64,000 nt of DNA from CAVUPF01 sp963803755 (GCA_963803755.1 CAWDNP010000005.1:1-64000); one strand, 5' to 3'; shown: positions 1 to 10,329, counted from the first letter of the stretch. Notes: generated from the sequence alone by a model not told the origin. Made by a program: numbers and translations.

Positions 1-1374
1 CGTACTCGTCGTTTCGCAGGACGAGGAACTTGACCGGGATGGCGTAGGCGACAGCGGTCCAGAAGGCCGTGATCGCGTACTGCGCGGAGCCCTCGCCGAG
101 CACGCAGACGACCTGGCGCTCGGGTGGGCGAGCTGGACGCCGAGCGACGCCGCCAGTCCGAAGCCGGCCCCCGCCGGCGCTGAAGTAGTAGGACCCGGGG
201 CGACAGACGCAGCTGGCTGCGCAGCGCGTGGTGCTCGAGGGGGACTCGAGCACGACGATGCCGTCCTAGGGGAGGAGCTCGGCGAGGGTCGCGTGCACGT
301 CGCAGGCGGGAGCGGGTCGGCCGCTGGGCGCCTGCGGGCCCGCGCCGGCTCGGCGGCTCGCGCTGTCGGCGACTCGCGAGCTGCTCTCGGGAGCGCTCGC
401 AGGGTCAGCGCCACGTCGGCGAGGAGCGCGTCGCCCATCGGGGCGCGGGCGGCCTCGTCGGGGTCGCTGGTGATCGCGACCAGCCTCGGCCCCCTCGGGC
501 AGGAAGCGGCCGGGGATGTGGGGGTAGTAGGGGAAGACCGAGGAGCCGGCGACGAGGACCAGGTCGTGGCCGTCCAGGGTCTGCGCGAGGGGGCCGATCG
601 CCGGCGGCAGCACGCCCGGAAGTCAGGGTGGTTCTCGGGGAAGCCGATCCGCCCGCCGCCTGTGGCCGGGGAGGCCCAGACCGGCAGGCGCTGGCGCTCG
701 GCGAGCTCGATTGCGACGTCCCACGCCCCGCTGGCGTCGATGTCGGGGCCGGCGACAAAGACTGGGCTGCGCGCCGCGTCCAGCCGCTCGGCGAGCGCTC
801 GCACCGCCTCGGGGTCGGCGCTGGCACGCCCGCTCACCGTCCGCCCAATCGCCTCGCGGGCGGCGGCCGCCTCGACCTCTGCGTACCAGTCGTCCATCGG
901 CAGCGAGACGAAGACGGGGCCCCTCGGCGGCAGCGAGGCCAGGTGGGCGCCGTGTGCCAGGGCGAGCGGGACGTCCTGCGCGCGAGGCGGCTCATAGGCC
1001 CACTTGACCAGCGGGTGGGGCATTCGGGCCGCGTCGCGGTTGGTCAGATTCGCCTGCAGGGTGATCTGCGCCCGGGCCTGCTGGCCGGCGGTGATCAGCA
1101 GCGGCGAGTGGTTGGCCTGCGCGTTGAAGATCGCCCCCATCGCGTTGCCAAGACCGGGGGCGGTGTGGAGGTTGACCAGGGTGGTGTGACCGGAGGCCTG
1201 CGCGAAGCCGTCTGCCATCCCCACCACGACCGCCTCCTGCAGACCGAGCACATAGCGGAGGTCACCCGGGAAATCGGCGAGCATCGGGAGCTCGGTTGAG
1301 CCCGGGTTGCCGAACATCGTCGTCATCCCAAGCGCGCGGAACAGGTCGAAGCTGGCGTCGCGGACCGTCGGCAT
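1..1374 (-). pseudogene. mdlC: Frameshifted thiamine-diphosphate enzyme, benzoylformate decarboxylase type (partial at left edge)
   Basis: Family role: non-oxidative, thiamine diphosphate-dependent decarboxylation of 2-oxo acids. From ATG at 1374 the minus strand reads cleanly through FGNPGSTELPML, the cofactor-activating glutamate region LGLQEAVVVGMADGF, HTAPGLGNAMG and the middle domain up to about 618. The protein then continues in other frames: FPYYPHIPGRFLPEG, then VAITSDPDEAARAPMGDAL (from 480), then GLAASLGVQLAHP and VLGEGSAQYAITAFW, the diphosphate-binding end. I count at least four single-base shifts and a TAG at 266-268. The gene leaves the window at base 1. It could be genuine decay, but similar shifts in essential genes elsewhere make sequence error equally likely. 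Acetolactate synthase-like relatives share the fold, so the exact substrate is not certain. Confidence 0.8.
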
Positions 1375-1500
1375 CGGCCCGAACCCTATCCGGGCGACCT
1401 AGGATGGGCCGGCCGATGCGGCACGCTCAGCAGGGCTGAGACGCCGGCTATACCCGTGGCTGAATACGCTGAGCCACGACGACTTCGATGGAGGAATGAA

Positions 1501-2814
<1,314 letters not shown>

Positions 2815-2817
2815 CCG

Positions 2818-3243
2818 ATGGCCGACGGCCCGACGCTTGTAAGCGGAAAGCTGTGCTACCTGCAGATCCCTGCCACCGACATCCGCGGATCCGCGGATTT
2901 CTATGAGTCCCGTGTTCGGTTGGCGGATCCGGCGGCGGAACGACGGCGAGATCGCCTTCGACGACACCACCGGCGAGGTGAGCGGGTCCTGGGTGAGCGG
3001 GCGCCAACCACAGGGCGACCCGGGGCTTCTGATCTACGTGATGGTCTCCGACATCGAAAGGGCCATCGAGGCGATCGTCGCGGGCGGCGGCGAGATCGTC
3101 CAGCCGGTCGGCGCCGACGCGCCCGAGGTGACCGCGAGGTTCCGCGACCCGGCGGGAAACGTGCTCGGCCTCTACGAGGATCCGAACTGCGGGCCGCGGG
3201 CGAGCGTGGGCCGGACCAGGCCAGCCCTAGCCCTGCAGCGTGA
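2818..3243 (+). CDS. VOC (glyoxalase/dioxygenase superfamily) protein, frameshifted
   Basis: Small single-domain vicinal oxygen chelate protein. It opens with KLCYLQIPATDIRGSADFYES and, after one extra base near 2911 (gag-tcc-c-gtg), continues as VFGWRIRRRNDGEIAFDD, LIYVMVSDIERAIEAIVAGGGEIV and RFRDPAGNVLGLYEDP, the typical C-terminal strand with its metal-ligand position. The second frame has no stop near the expected end; stops lie in the other two frames at 3228 and 3241, so a second indel near the 3' end is likely. It follows fumC by three bases and converges on the aldehyde dehydrogenase. The substrate cannot be told from sequence. Confidence 0.75.
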   Translation: MADGPTLVSGKLCYLQIPATDIRGSADFYESRVRLADPAAERRRDRLRRHHRRGERVLGERAPTTGRPGASDLRDGLRHRKGHRGDRRGRRRDRPAGRRRRARGDREVPRPGGKRARPLRGSELRAAGERGPDQASPSPAA

Positions 3244-4672
3244 CGAAGCGCTCCTCGGTCAGCTCGATCACGGAGAAGGCGGGGCCCTCTCGGGTGTTGC
3301 CGGAGTCCTTGACCCCGCCGTAGGGCTGCTGGTCGGCGCGGAAGGTGGGGACCTCATTGATCAGGACGCCGCCGAACTCCAGCGTCCGGGCCGCCTGCAG
3401 ACCGCGGCCGAGGTCGCGGGTGTAGACGCCGGCCTGCAGGCCGAAGCGGGAGTCGTTGGCCATCTCCAGCGCCTGCTCGAAGTCCGAGTAGCGATCGATC
3501 GTCGCCACCGGGCCGAAGATCTCCTCACACCAGACCTTGGCCTCTCGCGATGGGGAGCCGAGCAGGGTCGGGGCGAGACAGCGACCGTTGTCGACCAGCT
3601 CGCCGCCGGTGAGCAGCTTGGCCCCCCCTGCCACCGCCTCATCGACCCAAGCCTTGACGCGATCGCGATCGCCGGGGCTGATCAGCGGGCCGACGTCGGT
3701 CGCGGGGTCAAGCGGATCGCCGACCCGCAGCGTCTGCGTGTTGGCGATCAGCCGCTCGGTGAAGGGCTCGGCGACATCCTCGTGGACGAGCACCCGCTGG
3801 ATCGAGATGCAGCTCTGCCCGGCGTGGGAGAAGGCGTGCAGCTTCGTCTTGTCGGCAGCCAGCTCCCAGTCACCGTCGGAGTGAACGATCAACGGCGCGT
3901 TGGAGCCCAGCTCCAGGTTCACCTTCTTGTGGGGGACGCGGCTGCGAATGCCCCAGCCGACCTGGGCGGAGCCGGTGAAGCTGAGCGCCGGGGTCAGCTC
4001 GTGCTCGACGATTGCGTTGCCGACCACCGAGCCCGGCCCGGGGACGACGCTGAGCCAGCCCTCCGGCAACCCGGCCTCGAGAAGGGCCTCGGCAAGCTTC
4101 AGCGCCGAGATCGGCGTCTGCCCTGCCGGCTTGAGGACCACCGCGTTGCCGGCGGCAATCGCCGGGCCGAGCTTGTGAGCGACAAGGTTGAGCGGAAAGT
4201 TGAAGGGGCTGATCGCGCCAACGACGCCGTAGGGGACGCGCAGCATCACACCGAGCTTGCCGACGCCGGGCGCCGAGGCCTCCATCGGCACGGTGGCGCC
4301 GGTCAGCTTGCGCGCCTCCACCGCGGAGAAGACGAGGGTGTCGACGCAGCGCGCCGCCTCAAGGCGGGCGGTCTTCAGCGGCTTGCCCGCCTCGGAGGCA
4401 ATCGTCAGCGCCAAGTCCTCGATCCGCTCGCCGACCAGCTCGGCGGCGCGGTCAAGCGTCTCGGCCCGGGCGTGCTGGGGGAAGTCTGCGGACTCAAAGG
4501 CCGCCCGGGCCGCCAGGACCGCGCGGTCGACCGTCGCCGCATCGCCCTGGGCGACCCTTCCCACCACGGTCCCGTCGTAGGGGCTTCGGACCTCTTCCCA
4601 CTCGCCGCTCTGCACCCACTCGCCGGCCGCCAGGAGCTTATGATCGGCCGCCTGCACCGTATGCGTCGCCAT
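3227..4672 (-). CDS. NAD(P)-dependent aldehyde dehydrogenase
   Basis: Oxidises an aldehyde to the acid with NAD(P)+. The protein is 481 residues, normal for the family, with PYGVVGAISPFNFPLNLVAHK (cofactor domain), LELGSNAPLIV with the general-base glutamate, and GQSCISIQRVLVH with the catalytic cysteine, ending in FGGVLINEVPTFRADQQPYGGVKDSG. ATG at 4672 is chosen because gagagg/ggag sequences precede it and it starts the conserved region; the frame stays open further upstream without homology. The C-terminal pattern is closest to lactaldehyde, glyceraldehyde-3-phosphate (non-phosphorylating) and phosphonoacetaldehyde dehydrogenases; I cannot choose between them. It is transcribed toward the VOC gene and divergent from the SpoIID-type gene. 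Confidence 0.9.
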   Translation of the reverse strand: MATHTVQAADHKLLAAGEWVQSGEWEEVRSPYDGTVVGRVAQGDAATVDRAVLAARAAFESADFPQHARAETLDRAAELVGERIEDLALTIASEAGKPLKTARLEAARCVDTLVFSAVEARKLTGATVPMEASAPGVGKLGVMLRVPYGVVGAISPFNFPLNLVAHKLGPAIAAGNAVVLKPAGQTPISALKLAEALLEAGLPEGWLSVVPGPGSVVGNAIVEHELTPALSFTGSAQVGWGIRSRVPHKKVNLELGSNAPLIVHSDGDWELAADKTKLHAFSHAGQSCISIQRVLVHEDVAEPFTERLIANTQTLRVGDPLDPATDVGPLISPGDRDRVKAWVDEAVAGGAKLLTGGELVDNGRCLAPTLLGSPSREAKVWCEEIFGPVATIDRYSDFEQALEMANDSRFGLQAGVYTRDLGRGLQAARTLEFGGVLINEVPTFRADQQPYGGVKDSGNTREGPAFSVIELTEERFVTLQG

Positions 4673-4749
4673 CCGGGTCTCCTCTCGCGTTGGCCTCGCC
4701 CAGACTAGAGCAGGCCGCATCCCGTCCACCCCGAATCTGTTCAGAAGAG

Positions 4750-5880
4750 ATGCCCTGCTGTCCGCGGAAGCTCCTCCCGCTCTACCTCTCACTGACGATC
4801 GCCGTGAGCGGGCTTGCCGGCGCGCCCAGCGCCGAGGCCACCGTCGCCTGGGTCGTGCACGGCCACGGCTTCGGCCACGGGGTGGGGATGAGCCAGTACG
4901 GCGCCTACGGCTACGCCGAGCACGGCAAGGGCTACCGCTTCATCCTCGGCCACTACTACACGGGCACCACGCTCGGCACGCTTCCCTCGGACCCCATCGT
5001 GCGGGTGCTGCTCGAGGAAGCCAGCGGCGACGTCGGCTTCAGCGGCGCAACGAGCGCCTGCGGGAGGGCGCTGAGCCCAACCCGCGACTACGAGGCCAAC
5101 CCGGTCGGCTCGGGCGTGAGGCTGCAGAGCTCCGGCGGGCGGCGGCTGGCCGAATGCCGCCGCAAGCTGCGGGCGACGGGGGCCGGCGGCGGCGTCAAGG
5201 TCGCCGGCCTGGGGGCCTACGGCGGGGCGCTTGAGGTCGTGCCAACCGGGGGCGGCGGAGTCAACGTGATCGACGCGCTGGGCGTCAACCAGTACGTGAA
5301 GGGGGTGATTCCCAACGAGTCACCGCCCTCATGGCCGATGGCCGAGCTGCGCGCCCAGGCGGTCGCGTCGCGGTCCTATGCGCTCAGCGTCGGGGTCGGC
5401 GGCGCGGGCTTCGACCTCTACAGCAGCACCGCCAGCCAGGTCTATAAGGGCCTCGGAAGCGAGACCGCGCGCACCGACATGGCCGCCGACTCCACCCAGG
5501 GGCAGGTTGTGATGTATCGGGGCAAAGTCGCGGAGACCTTCTACTCGGCCTGCTCGGGCGGGCACACCGAGAGCGTCCAGAACGTCTTCTTCGGCCCGGC
5601 GATCCCCTACCTGGTTGGCGTAGCAGACCCCTACGACTACTACTGCCCTCTGCACAACTGGACGCTGAGGTTCACCGGAGCCCAGATCAGCGCCAGGCTC
5701 GGCAGCTATCTGAACGGTCGACTGAAGCGGATCGTCGTGACCCAGCGAGGCGTCTCGCCGCGCATCGTGTGGGCGCGGCTCTACGGCACCGGTGGGGTAA
5801 CCAAGATCCGCGGCGACCAACTCGCCTCCGCGCTCGGCGCCTACACCAGCTGGATGAGCTTCCAGAAGATCTCTGGGTAG
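4750..5880 (+). CDS. Secreted SpoIID/LytB-domain protein
   Basis: A 376-residue exported protein. A signal peptide (KLLPLYLSLTIAVSGLAG, cleavage near APSAEA) is followed directly by the SpoIID hallmark HGHGFGHGVGMSQYGAYGYA. The main domain follows from about residue 140, with INVIDALGVNQYVKGVIPNE-type segment, WPMAELRAQAVASRSYAL and FYSACSGGHTESV. SpoIID-family proteins are peptidoglycan lytic transglycosylases acting on denuded glycan in spore formers; in non-sporulating actinobacteria they are presumed cell-wall hydrolases or amidase enhancers. ATG at 4750 is chosen because it begins the signal peptide and is preceded by agaagag; an in-frame ATG at 4690 would add an unlikely leader. No second catalytic domain is visible. 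Confidence 0.88.
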   Translation: MPCCPRKLLPLYLSLTIAVSGLAGAPSAEATVAWVVHGHGFGHGVGMSQYGAYGYAEHGKGYRFILGHYYTGTTLGTLPSDPIVRVLLEEASGDVGFSGATSACGRALSPTRDYEANPVGSGVRLQSSGGRRLAECRRKLRATGAGGGVKVAGLGAYGGALEVVPTGGGGVNVIDALGVNQYVKGVIPNESPPSWPMAELRAQAVASRSYALSVGVGGAGFDLYSSTASQVYKGLGSETARTDMAADSTQGQVVMYRGKVAETFYSACSGGHTESVQNVFFGPAIPYLVGVADPYDYYCPLHNWTLRFTGAQISARLGSYLNGRLKRIVVTQRGVSPRIVWARLYGTGGVTKIRGDQLASALGAYTSWMSFQKISG

Positions 5881-5904
5881 GCGCGTCGGTTCTCGACGCC
5901 CCTC

Positions 5905-6894
5905 TCAACCATCAGCGTAGGGCTGGATCGGCACCCCGTGGTCGGTCTCTCGCATGCCCAGCTCGTAGGCGGCGCCAGCGACCAGGCCGAGCCGGCGAGG
6001 TGAGAGCGCGGGGCGTTCGATCCTCAGCTCCAGGTCTGCGACCGAGCAGTTGATCGTGTTGTGCTCGGGACCCTTGGGGTCGGCGTAGACCCAGCCGACG
6101 AAGTCCTTGCGGGGGGCGGAGACCTTGCCTCGGACGATGATGTCCTTGCCGGGGAGGGTGAACTCGCAGGCGATGGATGACTCCCTGATCGAGGCGGTGC
6201 GGATCTGGCCGAAGCCGCCGAGGCGGTGGGCCTCGCCGTCAAGGACCAGCATCCCCGAGGGGATCCAGGGGGTCCTCCAGCGCCCGAGCGCGACGCGGGC
6301 GGCGCCCGCGTCGAAGTAGGTGTCAGGCGAGCCCTGAAATCCGGTGCCCTCCAGCCAGACCCAGCGCTCGGCGTGTTCGGTGCCCCAGTTGTGGCCGACC
6401 ATCCCTGGCCAAGCGGCGAGCTCAATCGCGGTGCCGTCGAGGACCAGAGAGCCGTCGAAGCGGGCGTTGGGGTAGGGGGCAATGAACTTGGTGCGGGGAA
6501 GCGGGGACTCATAGAGCCAGTCGGCCGGCAGGTAGCGGCAGGGCTTGGTCTCACCGGAGAAGGTGAGGTCCCAGGATGCCCTCAGCGCGTCGGTCTTGAC
6601 CTCGCCCTGCGCCTGCCCCGGGCCGATCTCTGCCCCCTCGACGCGGACCCACGCCCCGGCGGGCGCCGAGAGCTCGGCCGCCCGCACCGTCACCTTGGTC
6701 GCGCGAGGCCGCTCTGCGTCGCGGTCAAAGAAGACGAACCAGATCGAGGCGCTGGGCTCTTTGCCGGGACGCTTGTGGACTGTGTGGCGGATCCAGATCC
6801 CCTGCCCGCCCCCCGGTCGGCAGGCCTTGAGGTAGAAGCTCTCGTAGAGACCGGCCTTGCTCGGCACGGCGGGAAAGCGAGCGCCTTCATCCAT
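5905..6894 (-). CDS. CrtC/AttH-like lipocalin-fold protein (carotenoid hydratase or tocopherol-cyclase-like)
   Basis: A 329-residue protein without a signal peptide. Its pattern is that of two lipocalin-like barrels: an N-terminal half with SFYLKACRPGGGQGIWIRHT and a C-terminal half with WPGMVGHNWGTEHAERWVWLEG, SGMLVLDGEAHRLGG and FVGWVYADPKGPEHNTINC. This resembles the hydroxyneurosporene synthase (CrtC)/AttH group, whose known members add water to acyclic carotenoids; related folds include tocopherol cyclase. The MxGHNWGxxH element fits that group. The gene starts seven bases after ychF ends and so probably forms an operon with ychF and the PAP2 gene. No carotenoid genes are in this window, so the substrate is open. 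Confidence 0.6.
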   Translation of the reverse strand: MDEGARFPAVPSKAGLYESFYLKACRPGGGQGIWIRHTVHKRPGKEPSASIWFVFFDRDAERPRATKVTVRAAELSAPAGAWVRVEGAEIGPGQAQGEVKTDALRASWDLTFSGETKPCRYLPADWLYESPLPRTKFIAPYPNARFDGSLVLDGTAIELAAWPGMVGHNWGTEHAERWVWLEGTGFQGSPDTYFDAGAARVALGRWRTPWIPSGMLVLDGEAHRLGGFGQIRTASIRESSIACEFTLPGKDIIVRGKVSAPRKDFVGWVYADPKGPEHNTINCSVADLELRIERPALSPRRLGLVAGAAYELGMRETDHGVPIQPYADG

Positions 6895-6900
6895 CTTGGG

Positions 6901-7974
6901 TCAGACCTTAATCGTGATCACGTCGCCGTCTCGCACGACGTAGTCGCGGCCCTCGATGCGAAGCAGGCCGCGGTCGCGGGCCTGGGCGTAGCCGCCGCAC
7001 TCGACCAGCTCCTCCCAGCCGATCGCCTCGGCTTTTACGAAGGCGTCCTGGATCTCGGTGTGGATCGTGCCGGCCGCCTCCCAGGCGCTGGCGCCGCGGT
7101 GCAGGGGGCGGGCGACCGCCTCGTTGTCCTCACCGGCGGTGAAAAAGGTGATCAGCTCGAGCAGGTCATAGGCGAAGCGGACCAGGCGAGCCAGGCCTGA
7201 GCCCTCAACCCCGTAGGACTCGCGCATCTCCTCGGCCTCGACGGGGTCGAGCTCAGCCAGCTCGGCCTCGATGCGGGCGCTGATCGCAACCGCTCCGGCG
7301 CCCACCGCGGCGGCGTGGGCGGCGAGGGCCTCCGGCACCTCGGCGTCGCCCTCATCGACGTTGGCGACGTAGAGGACCGGCTTGGAGGTCAGCGCCTGGA
7401 GGTGTCGCGCCGAGGCGGGGGCGGCGTCGGGGACCCCAACCGAGCGCGCCGGCCGCCCTGCGCCGAGCGCCTCGTGCACGGCCTCCAGCCAGCCGAGCTC
7501 TGCGACCGCCTCCGCCTCACCGGAGCGCGCCTGCTTCTTCACCCGCTCCAGGCGACGCGCAGCCTGCTCGTAGTCGGCCAGCACCAGCTCGGTCTCGATC
7601 GTCTCGATGTCGGCAATCGGGTCGACGCGGCCGTCGGGATGGGGCACACCGGAGTCTGCGTGACAGCGCACGACGTGACAGATCGCGTCGGTCTCGCGGA
7701 TCGAGGCCAGGAACCGGTTGCCCAGCCCCTCCCCCTCCGAGGCGCCCTTGACCAGTCCGGCGATGTCGTGGAAGGAGATCGTCGCCGGCACCAGCTCGGA
7801 GCTATGCACCGTCTCTGCGACCCGCTGCAACCGCTCATCGAGCACCGGCGCGATGGCGACGTTTGGCTCGATCGTCGTGAACGGGTAGTCCCCGGTCTGC
7901 GCCCCGCCCTTGGTCAGGGCGTTAAAGAGCGTGGACTTGCCAGCGTTCGGCAGCCCGACGATCCCGACCTTCAT
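6901..7974 (-). CDS. ychF: Redox-regulated ATPase YchF (Obg-like)
   Basis: Universally conserved TRAFAC P-loop NTPase that binds ribosomes and hydrolyses ATP rather than GTP. The 357-residue length is typical. Visible motifs are the P-loop GLPNAGKSTLFN at the very N terminus, the switch region YPFTTIEPNVA, DIAGLVKGASEGEGLGN (G3), and YVANVDE in place of NKxD, as in the family. A C-terminal TGS-like domain ends with GRDYVVRDGDVITIKV. A helical arm, EQAARRLERVKKQARSGEAE, sits mid-protein. ATG at 7974 overlaps the stop of the upstream PAP2 gene by four bases (ATGA), indicating translational coupling. Confidence 0.97.
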   Translation of the reverse strand: MKVGIVGLPNAGKSTLFNALTKGGAQTGDYPFTTIEPNVAIAPVLDERLQRVAETVHSSELVPATISFHDIAGLVKGASEGEGLGNRFLASIRETDAICHVVRCHADSGVPHPDGRVDPIADIETIETELVLADYEQAARRLERVKKQARSGEAEAVAELGWLEAVHEALGAGRPARSVGVPDAAPASARHLQALTSKPVLYVANVDEGDAEVPEALAAHAAAVGAGAVAISARIEAELAELDPVEAEEMRESYGVEGSGLARLVRFAYDLLELITFFTAGEDNEAVARPLHRGASAWEAAGTIHTEIQDAFVKAEAIGWEELVECGGYAQARDRGLLRIEGRDYVVRDGDVITIKV

Positions 7975-8465
7975 AGCGAGAGCGGCACGATCAACCCAAG
8001 GGCGACCCCGAGCAGGACGCCGGCGACGACGTCGGAGGGGTAGTGCATGCCGAGATAGGGGCGCCCGAGCGAGAGCGCCGCCGCGAGGGCGAGGGCGAGG
8101 GCGGCCAGGGGCTCGACCCGGGTCATCGCGGTCGCAACGGCGAAGGAGGAGGTCGCGTGGGCGGAGGGGAAGCTGAGCGAGCTGGGGGCGCCGCCGAGCG
8201 GCGGCAGCCCATCAAGCACCGGACGCGGTCGCCTCACGATCAGCTTCACCGCATAGTTGAGCCCGATCGCCACCGGCCCCAGCGCCGCACAGATCAGCCA
8301 CGATTCGCGATGGGAGGAGTCAAGGACGGCGAGCACGATGCCGAGACCAAGCCAGATCGCCCCGTTGTTGCCGGCCCTCCCGAGCGCCTTCGCGGCGCCC
8401 TCGATCGCAGGCGTGTGCCAGCGAGTCCGCATCACGCGCAGCAGCGATATGTCGAGGTCGCGCAT
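7971..8465 (-). CDS. PAP2-family membrane phosphatase
   Basis: A 164-residue integral membrane phosphatase of the type 2 phosphatidic acid phosphatase superfamily, probably acting on a lipid or undecaprenyl-type pyrophosphate. The three-part active site is visible: KLIVRRPRP (residues about 78-86), FPSAHATSSFA (about 106-116) and GRPYLGMHYPSDV (about 135-147), set among about five hydrophobic helices. It is the first gene of a minus-strand set with ychF and the CrtC-like gene, overlapping ychF by four bases. Its start lies only 26 bases from the divergent BtrH-like gene, so the two promoters must overlap or lie inside the coding regions. The substrate cannot be assigned. Confidence 0.9.
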   Translation of the reverse strand: MRDLDISLLRVMRTRWHTPAIEGAAKALGRAGNNGAIWLGLGIVLAVLDSSHRESWLICAALGPVAIGLNYAVKLIVRRPRPVLDGLPPLGGAPSSLSFPSAHATSSFAVATAMTRVEPLAALALALAAALSLGRPYLGMHYPSDVVAGVLLGVALGLIVPLSL

Positions 8466-8491
8466 CGGCGGCGCAGGATAATCCGCCCTGG

Positions 8492-9460
8492 ATGCCCTCG
8501 GTCCCCGGCTACTCCCACACGCCCGGCCAGCACTGCGGCTCGACCGCCCTGCGCAACCTGCTCGCCTTCCACGGAGTGCAGATCAGCGAGGAGATGGCCT
8601 TCGGTCTGGGGGCCGGCGCCTGCTTTTACTACGTCGCCCTCGAAGAGGCCTCCCCCACCCGCTGGTTTAACGGCCGCGCCGCCCGCCTGGAGGAGGGCTT
8701 CCGCGACCTCACCGGCGCGGCGCTTCGGATGCGTACCTTCGAGGCGGATGACGGCGAGGCCTGGGAGTCGGCCCGTGCCGAGGTCGACGCCGGCCGTCCC
8801 GTCCTCCTGCTCACCGACCTCTACTACCTCGACCACTACGGCAACTCTGCTCATTTCCCCGGCCACGCGGTGGTCCTCGCCGGCTACGACGACGAGGTCG
8901 CCCACCTCTCCGACACCGGCTTTGAGGAGTTACAGATCACTCGTCTTGAGAACCTCGACAGGGCCCGCCACAGCAGCCATCCCGCCTACCCACTCCAGGG
9001 CCACATGTTCACCGTCTCTGACGCAATCGACCCCGAGCAGCTCCGGACCGCCATCCCCGCGGCGATCGAGCAAGCCGCCAAGGAGATGCTCGAGCCGACC
9101 TTTGGCGAGTTCGCCGGCCTGCCCGCCGTCAAGCGCCTAGCCGCCGAGGCCGGCTCATGGCCCGAGGTCGCCGAGGACTGGCAGTGGTGCGCCCGCTTCG
9201 GCTACCAGGTCATAGAGCGCCGCGGCACCGGCGGCGGCGCCTTCCGCCTCATGTACTCCCGCTTCCTTGAAGAGGCCAACCGCCCCGAGGCCCCTCTCGC
9301 CGCCGAAGCCGCCGCCCGCTGGAGCGACCTCGCCACCGCCTTCCACGCCGCAAGCGAGCGCGAGGGCCCCGACCCGACCCTCTGGCGAGACATCGACACT
9401 GCCGCTCACCGCGTCGCCGAAGCCGAGGAGCGTCTCTGGAGCACCCTCGGCGGATCGTAA
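8492..9460 (+). CDS. BtrH N-terminal domain / DUF4872 family protein
   Basis: A 322-residue protein of the BtrH-like group. The N-terminal half resembles a papain-like fold with a probable nucleophile in PGQHCGSTALRNLLAFHG (Cys about residue 14) and a histidine in FPGHAVVLAGYDDE (about residue 125); the C-terminal half (about 170-322) is helical and matches the DUF4872 pattern. BtrH itself is an acyltransferase that moves a side chain from an acyl carrier protein onto an aminoglycoside precursor in butirosin synthesis. There is no antibiotic cluster or carrier-protein gene here, so the acyl donor and acceptor are unknown. The gene stands alone between the divergent PAP2 gene and the converging methyltransferase. 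Confidence 0.75.
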   Translation: MPSVPGYSHTPGQHCGSTALRNLLAFHGVQISEEMAFGLGAGACFYYVALEEASPTRWFNGRAARLEEGFRDLTGAALRMRTFEADDGEAWESARAEVDAGRPVLLLTDLYYLDHYGNSAHFPGHAVVLAGYDDEVAHLSDTGFEELQITRLENLDRARHSSHPAYPLQGHMFTVSDAIDPEQLRTAIPAAIEQAAKEMLEPTFGEFAGLPAVKRLAAEAGSWPEVAEDWQWCARFGYQVIERRGTGGGAFRLMYSRFLEEANRPEAPLAAEAAARWSDLATAFHAASEREGPDPTLWRDIDTAAHRVAEAEERLWSTLGGS

Positions 9461-9496
9461 GGTCCATCCATCCTGGGCGTAGCTGGCAACCTCGTC

Positions 9497-10108
9497 TCAA
9501 GCGGAGCCCAGCCGAGCGAAGTAGCCGAACCAGTTACCGGAGCGCTCCTTGAAGGTAAGGCCCGCTTCGGCAGATTGGCGTTTGAGGCTGGCGAGGCTGA
9601 TGAAGTGCGGATCGCCGAACAGCTCGCCTACTACGAGGCGGCCGGCGGGCCTCAGGACGCGGCGAATCTCGGTGAGGGCGGCACCGGTGTCGGGGACCTC
9701 GCCAAGGACGGCCGTCAGGACGACGGCATCTACCGAGGCATCCTCGTAGGGGAGGGCCGTTGCGTCGCCCCGAGTGGGGAGGATGTTCTGGAGGCCGCGC
9801 TCGGCGGCGCGGCGCACGGTGTGGTCGAGGAACTCCTGTTGGATGTCGAAGATCTCGACCCTTCCGGAAACGCCGACCCACCCGGCCATCGCGAGCGTGT
9901 AATAGCCGACGCCGGGACCGATCTCCAACAGCCGCTCTCCGGGCTCTGGGCGAAGGACAGAGCGCAGGCGGTCGCGGGTGATGATCGGGTGGGGGGCTTG
10001 GACCCAGAAGCGCTAGCCATAGGGACAGGCCGAGGGGTTCTTGCGCCACCACAGCGCCGCGCCAAGCGTCGCAAGGGCGCCGGCACCGAGCAGGATGCGG
10101 GCCCGCAT
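9497..10108 (-). CDS. Class I SAM-dependent methyltransferase with internal amber codon
   Basis: The protein begins with a hydrophobic segment (ILLGAGALATLGAALWW) then NPSACPYG, after which a TAG (10013-10015) replaces the residue before RFWVQAPHPIITRDRLRSVL; relatives known to me have glutamine there, so CAG to TAG is the simplest change. Beyond it the same frame gives the SAM-binding core LLEIGPGVGYYTLAMAG, acidic strand RVEIFDIQQEFLDH, GDATALPYEDASVDAVVL, and the end strand GNWFGYFARL. ATG at 10108 overlaps the stop of the preceding small gene (ATGA). Without readthrough only the C-terminal portion could be made from a later start. The methyl acceptor is unknown. Confidence 0.75.
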
Positions 10109-10329
10109 CAGTCGTTGCGGCTGAAGCCGACCCGATGGTCGGGGGACTCGATGCGCAGGAAGGCGACTTTGCCGAGGTAGAGGGCGAGGACACCGTCCTC
10201 GGTATGGACGTCGTGCCAGCCGCCCTTCTCAAGCTGCTTGCGGAGGTCCTTTAAGTCCGCGTCGGTGAGCCTAGCGGAGATCACCTGGCCGCCCTCAAAG
10301 CCGATCTCGACACGCTGCGCGTCTGCCAT
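10108..10329 (-). CDS. Small conserved hypothetical protein (73 aa)
   Basis: The deduced product has an apparent beta-strand-rich pattern: RVEIGFEGGQVISARLTD, a helix DADLKDLRKQLEKG, then GVLALYLGKVAFLRIES. It has no signal peptide or membrane segment and no catalytic motif I recognise. It sits between methylmalonyl-CoA epimerase (one-base TGATG overlap) and the methyltransferase (ATGA overlap), so it is almost certainly translated as part of that chain. The alternating hydrophobic pattern and the tight coupling support a real gene despite its size. Function unknown. Confidence 0.75.
   Translation of the reverse strand: MADAQRVEIGFEGGQVISARLTDADLKDLRKQLEKGGWHDVHTEDGVLALYLGKVAFLRIESPDHRVGFSRND

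Noticed and set aside
2903..4708. 601-codon plus-strand frame
   Set aside because: Only the first 100 codons are the VOC protein; the rest is antisense to the aldehyde dehydrogenase.
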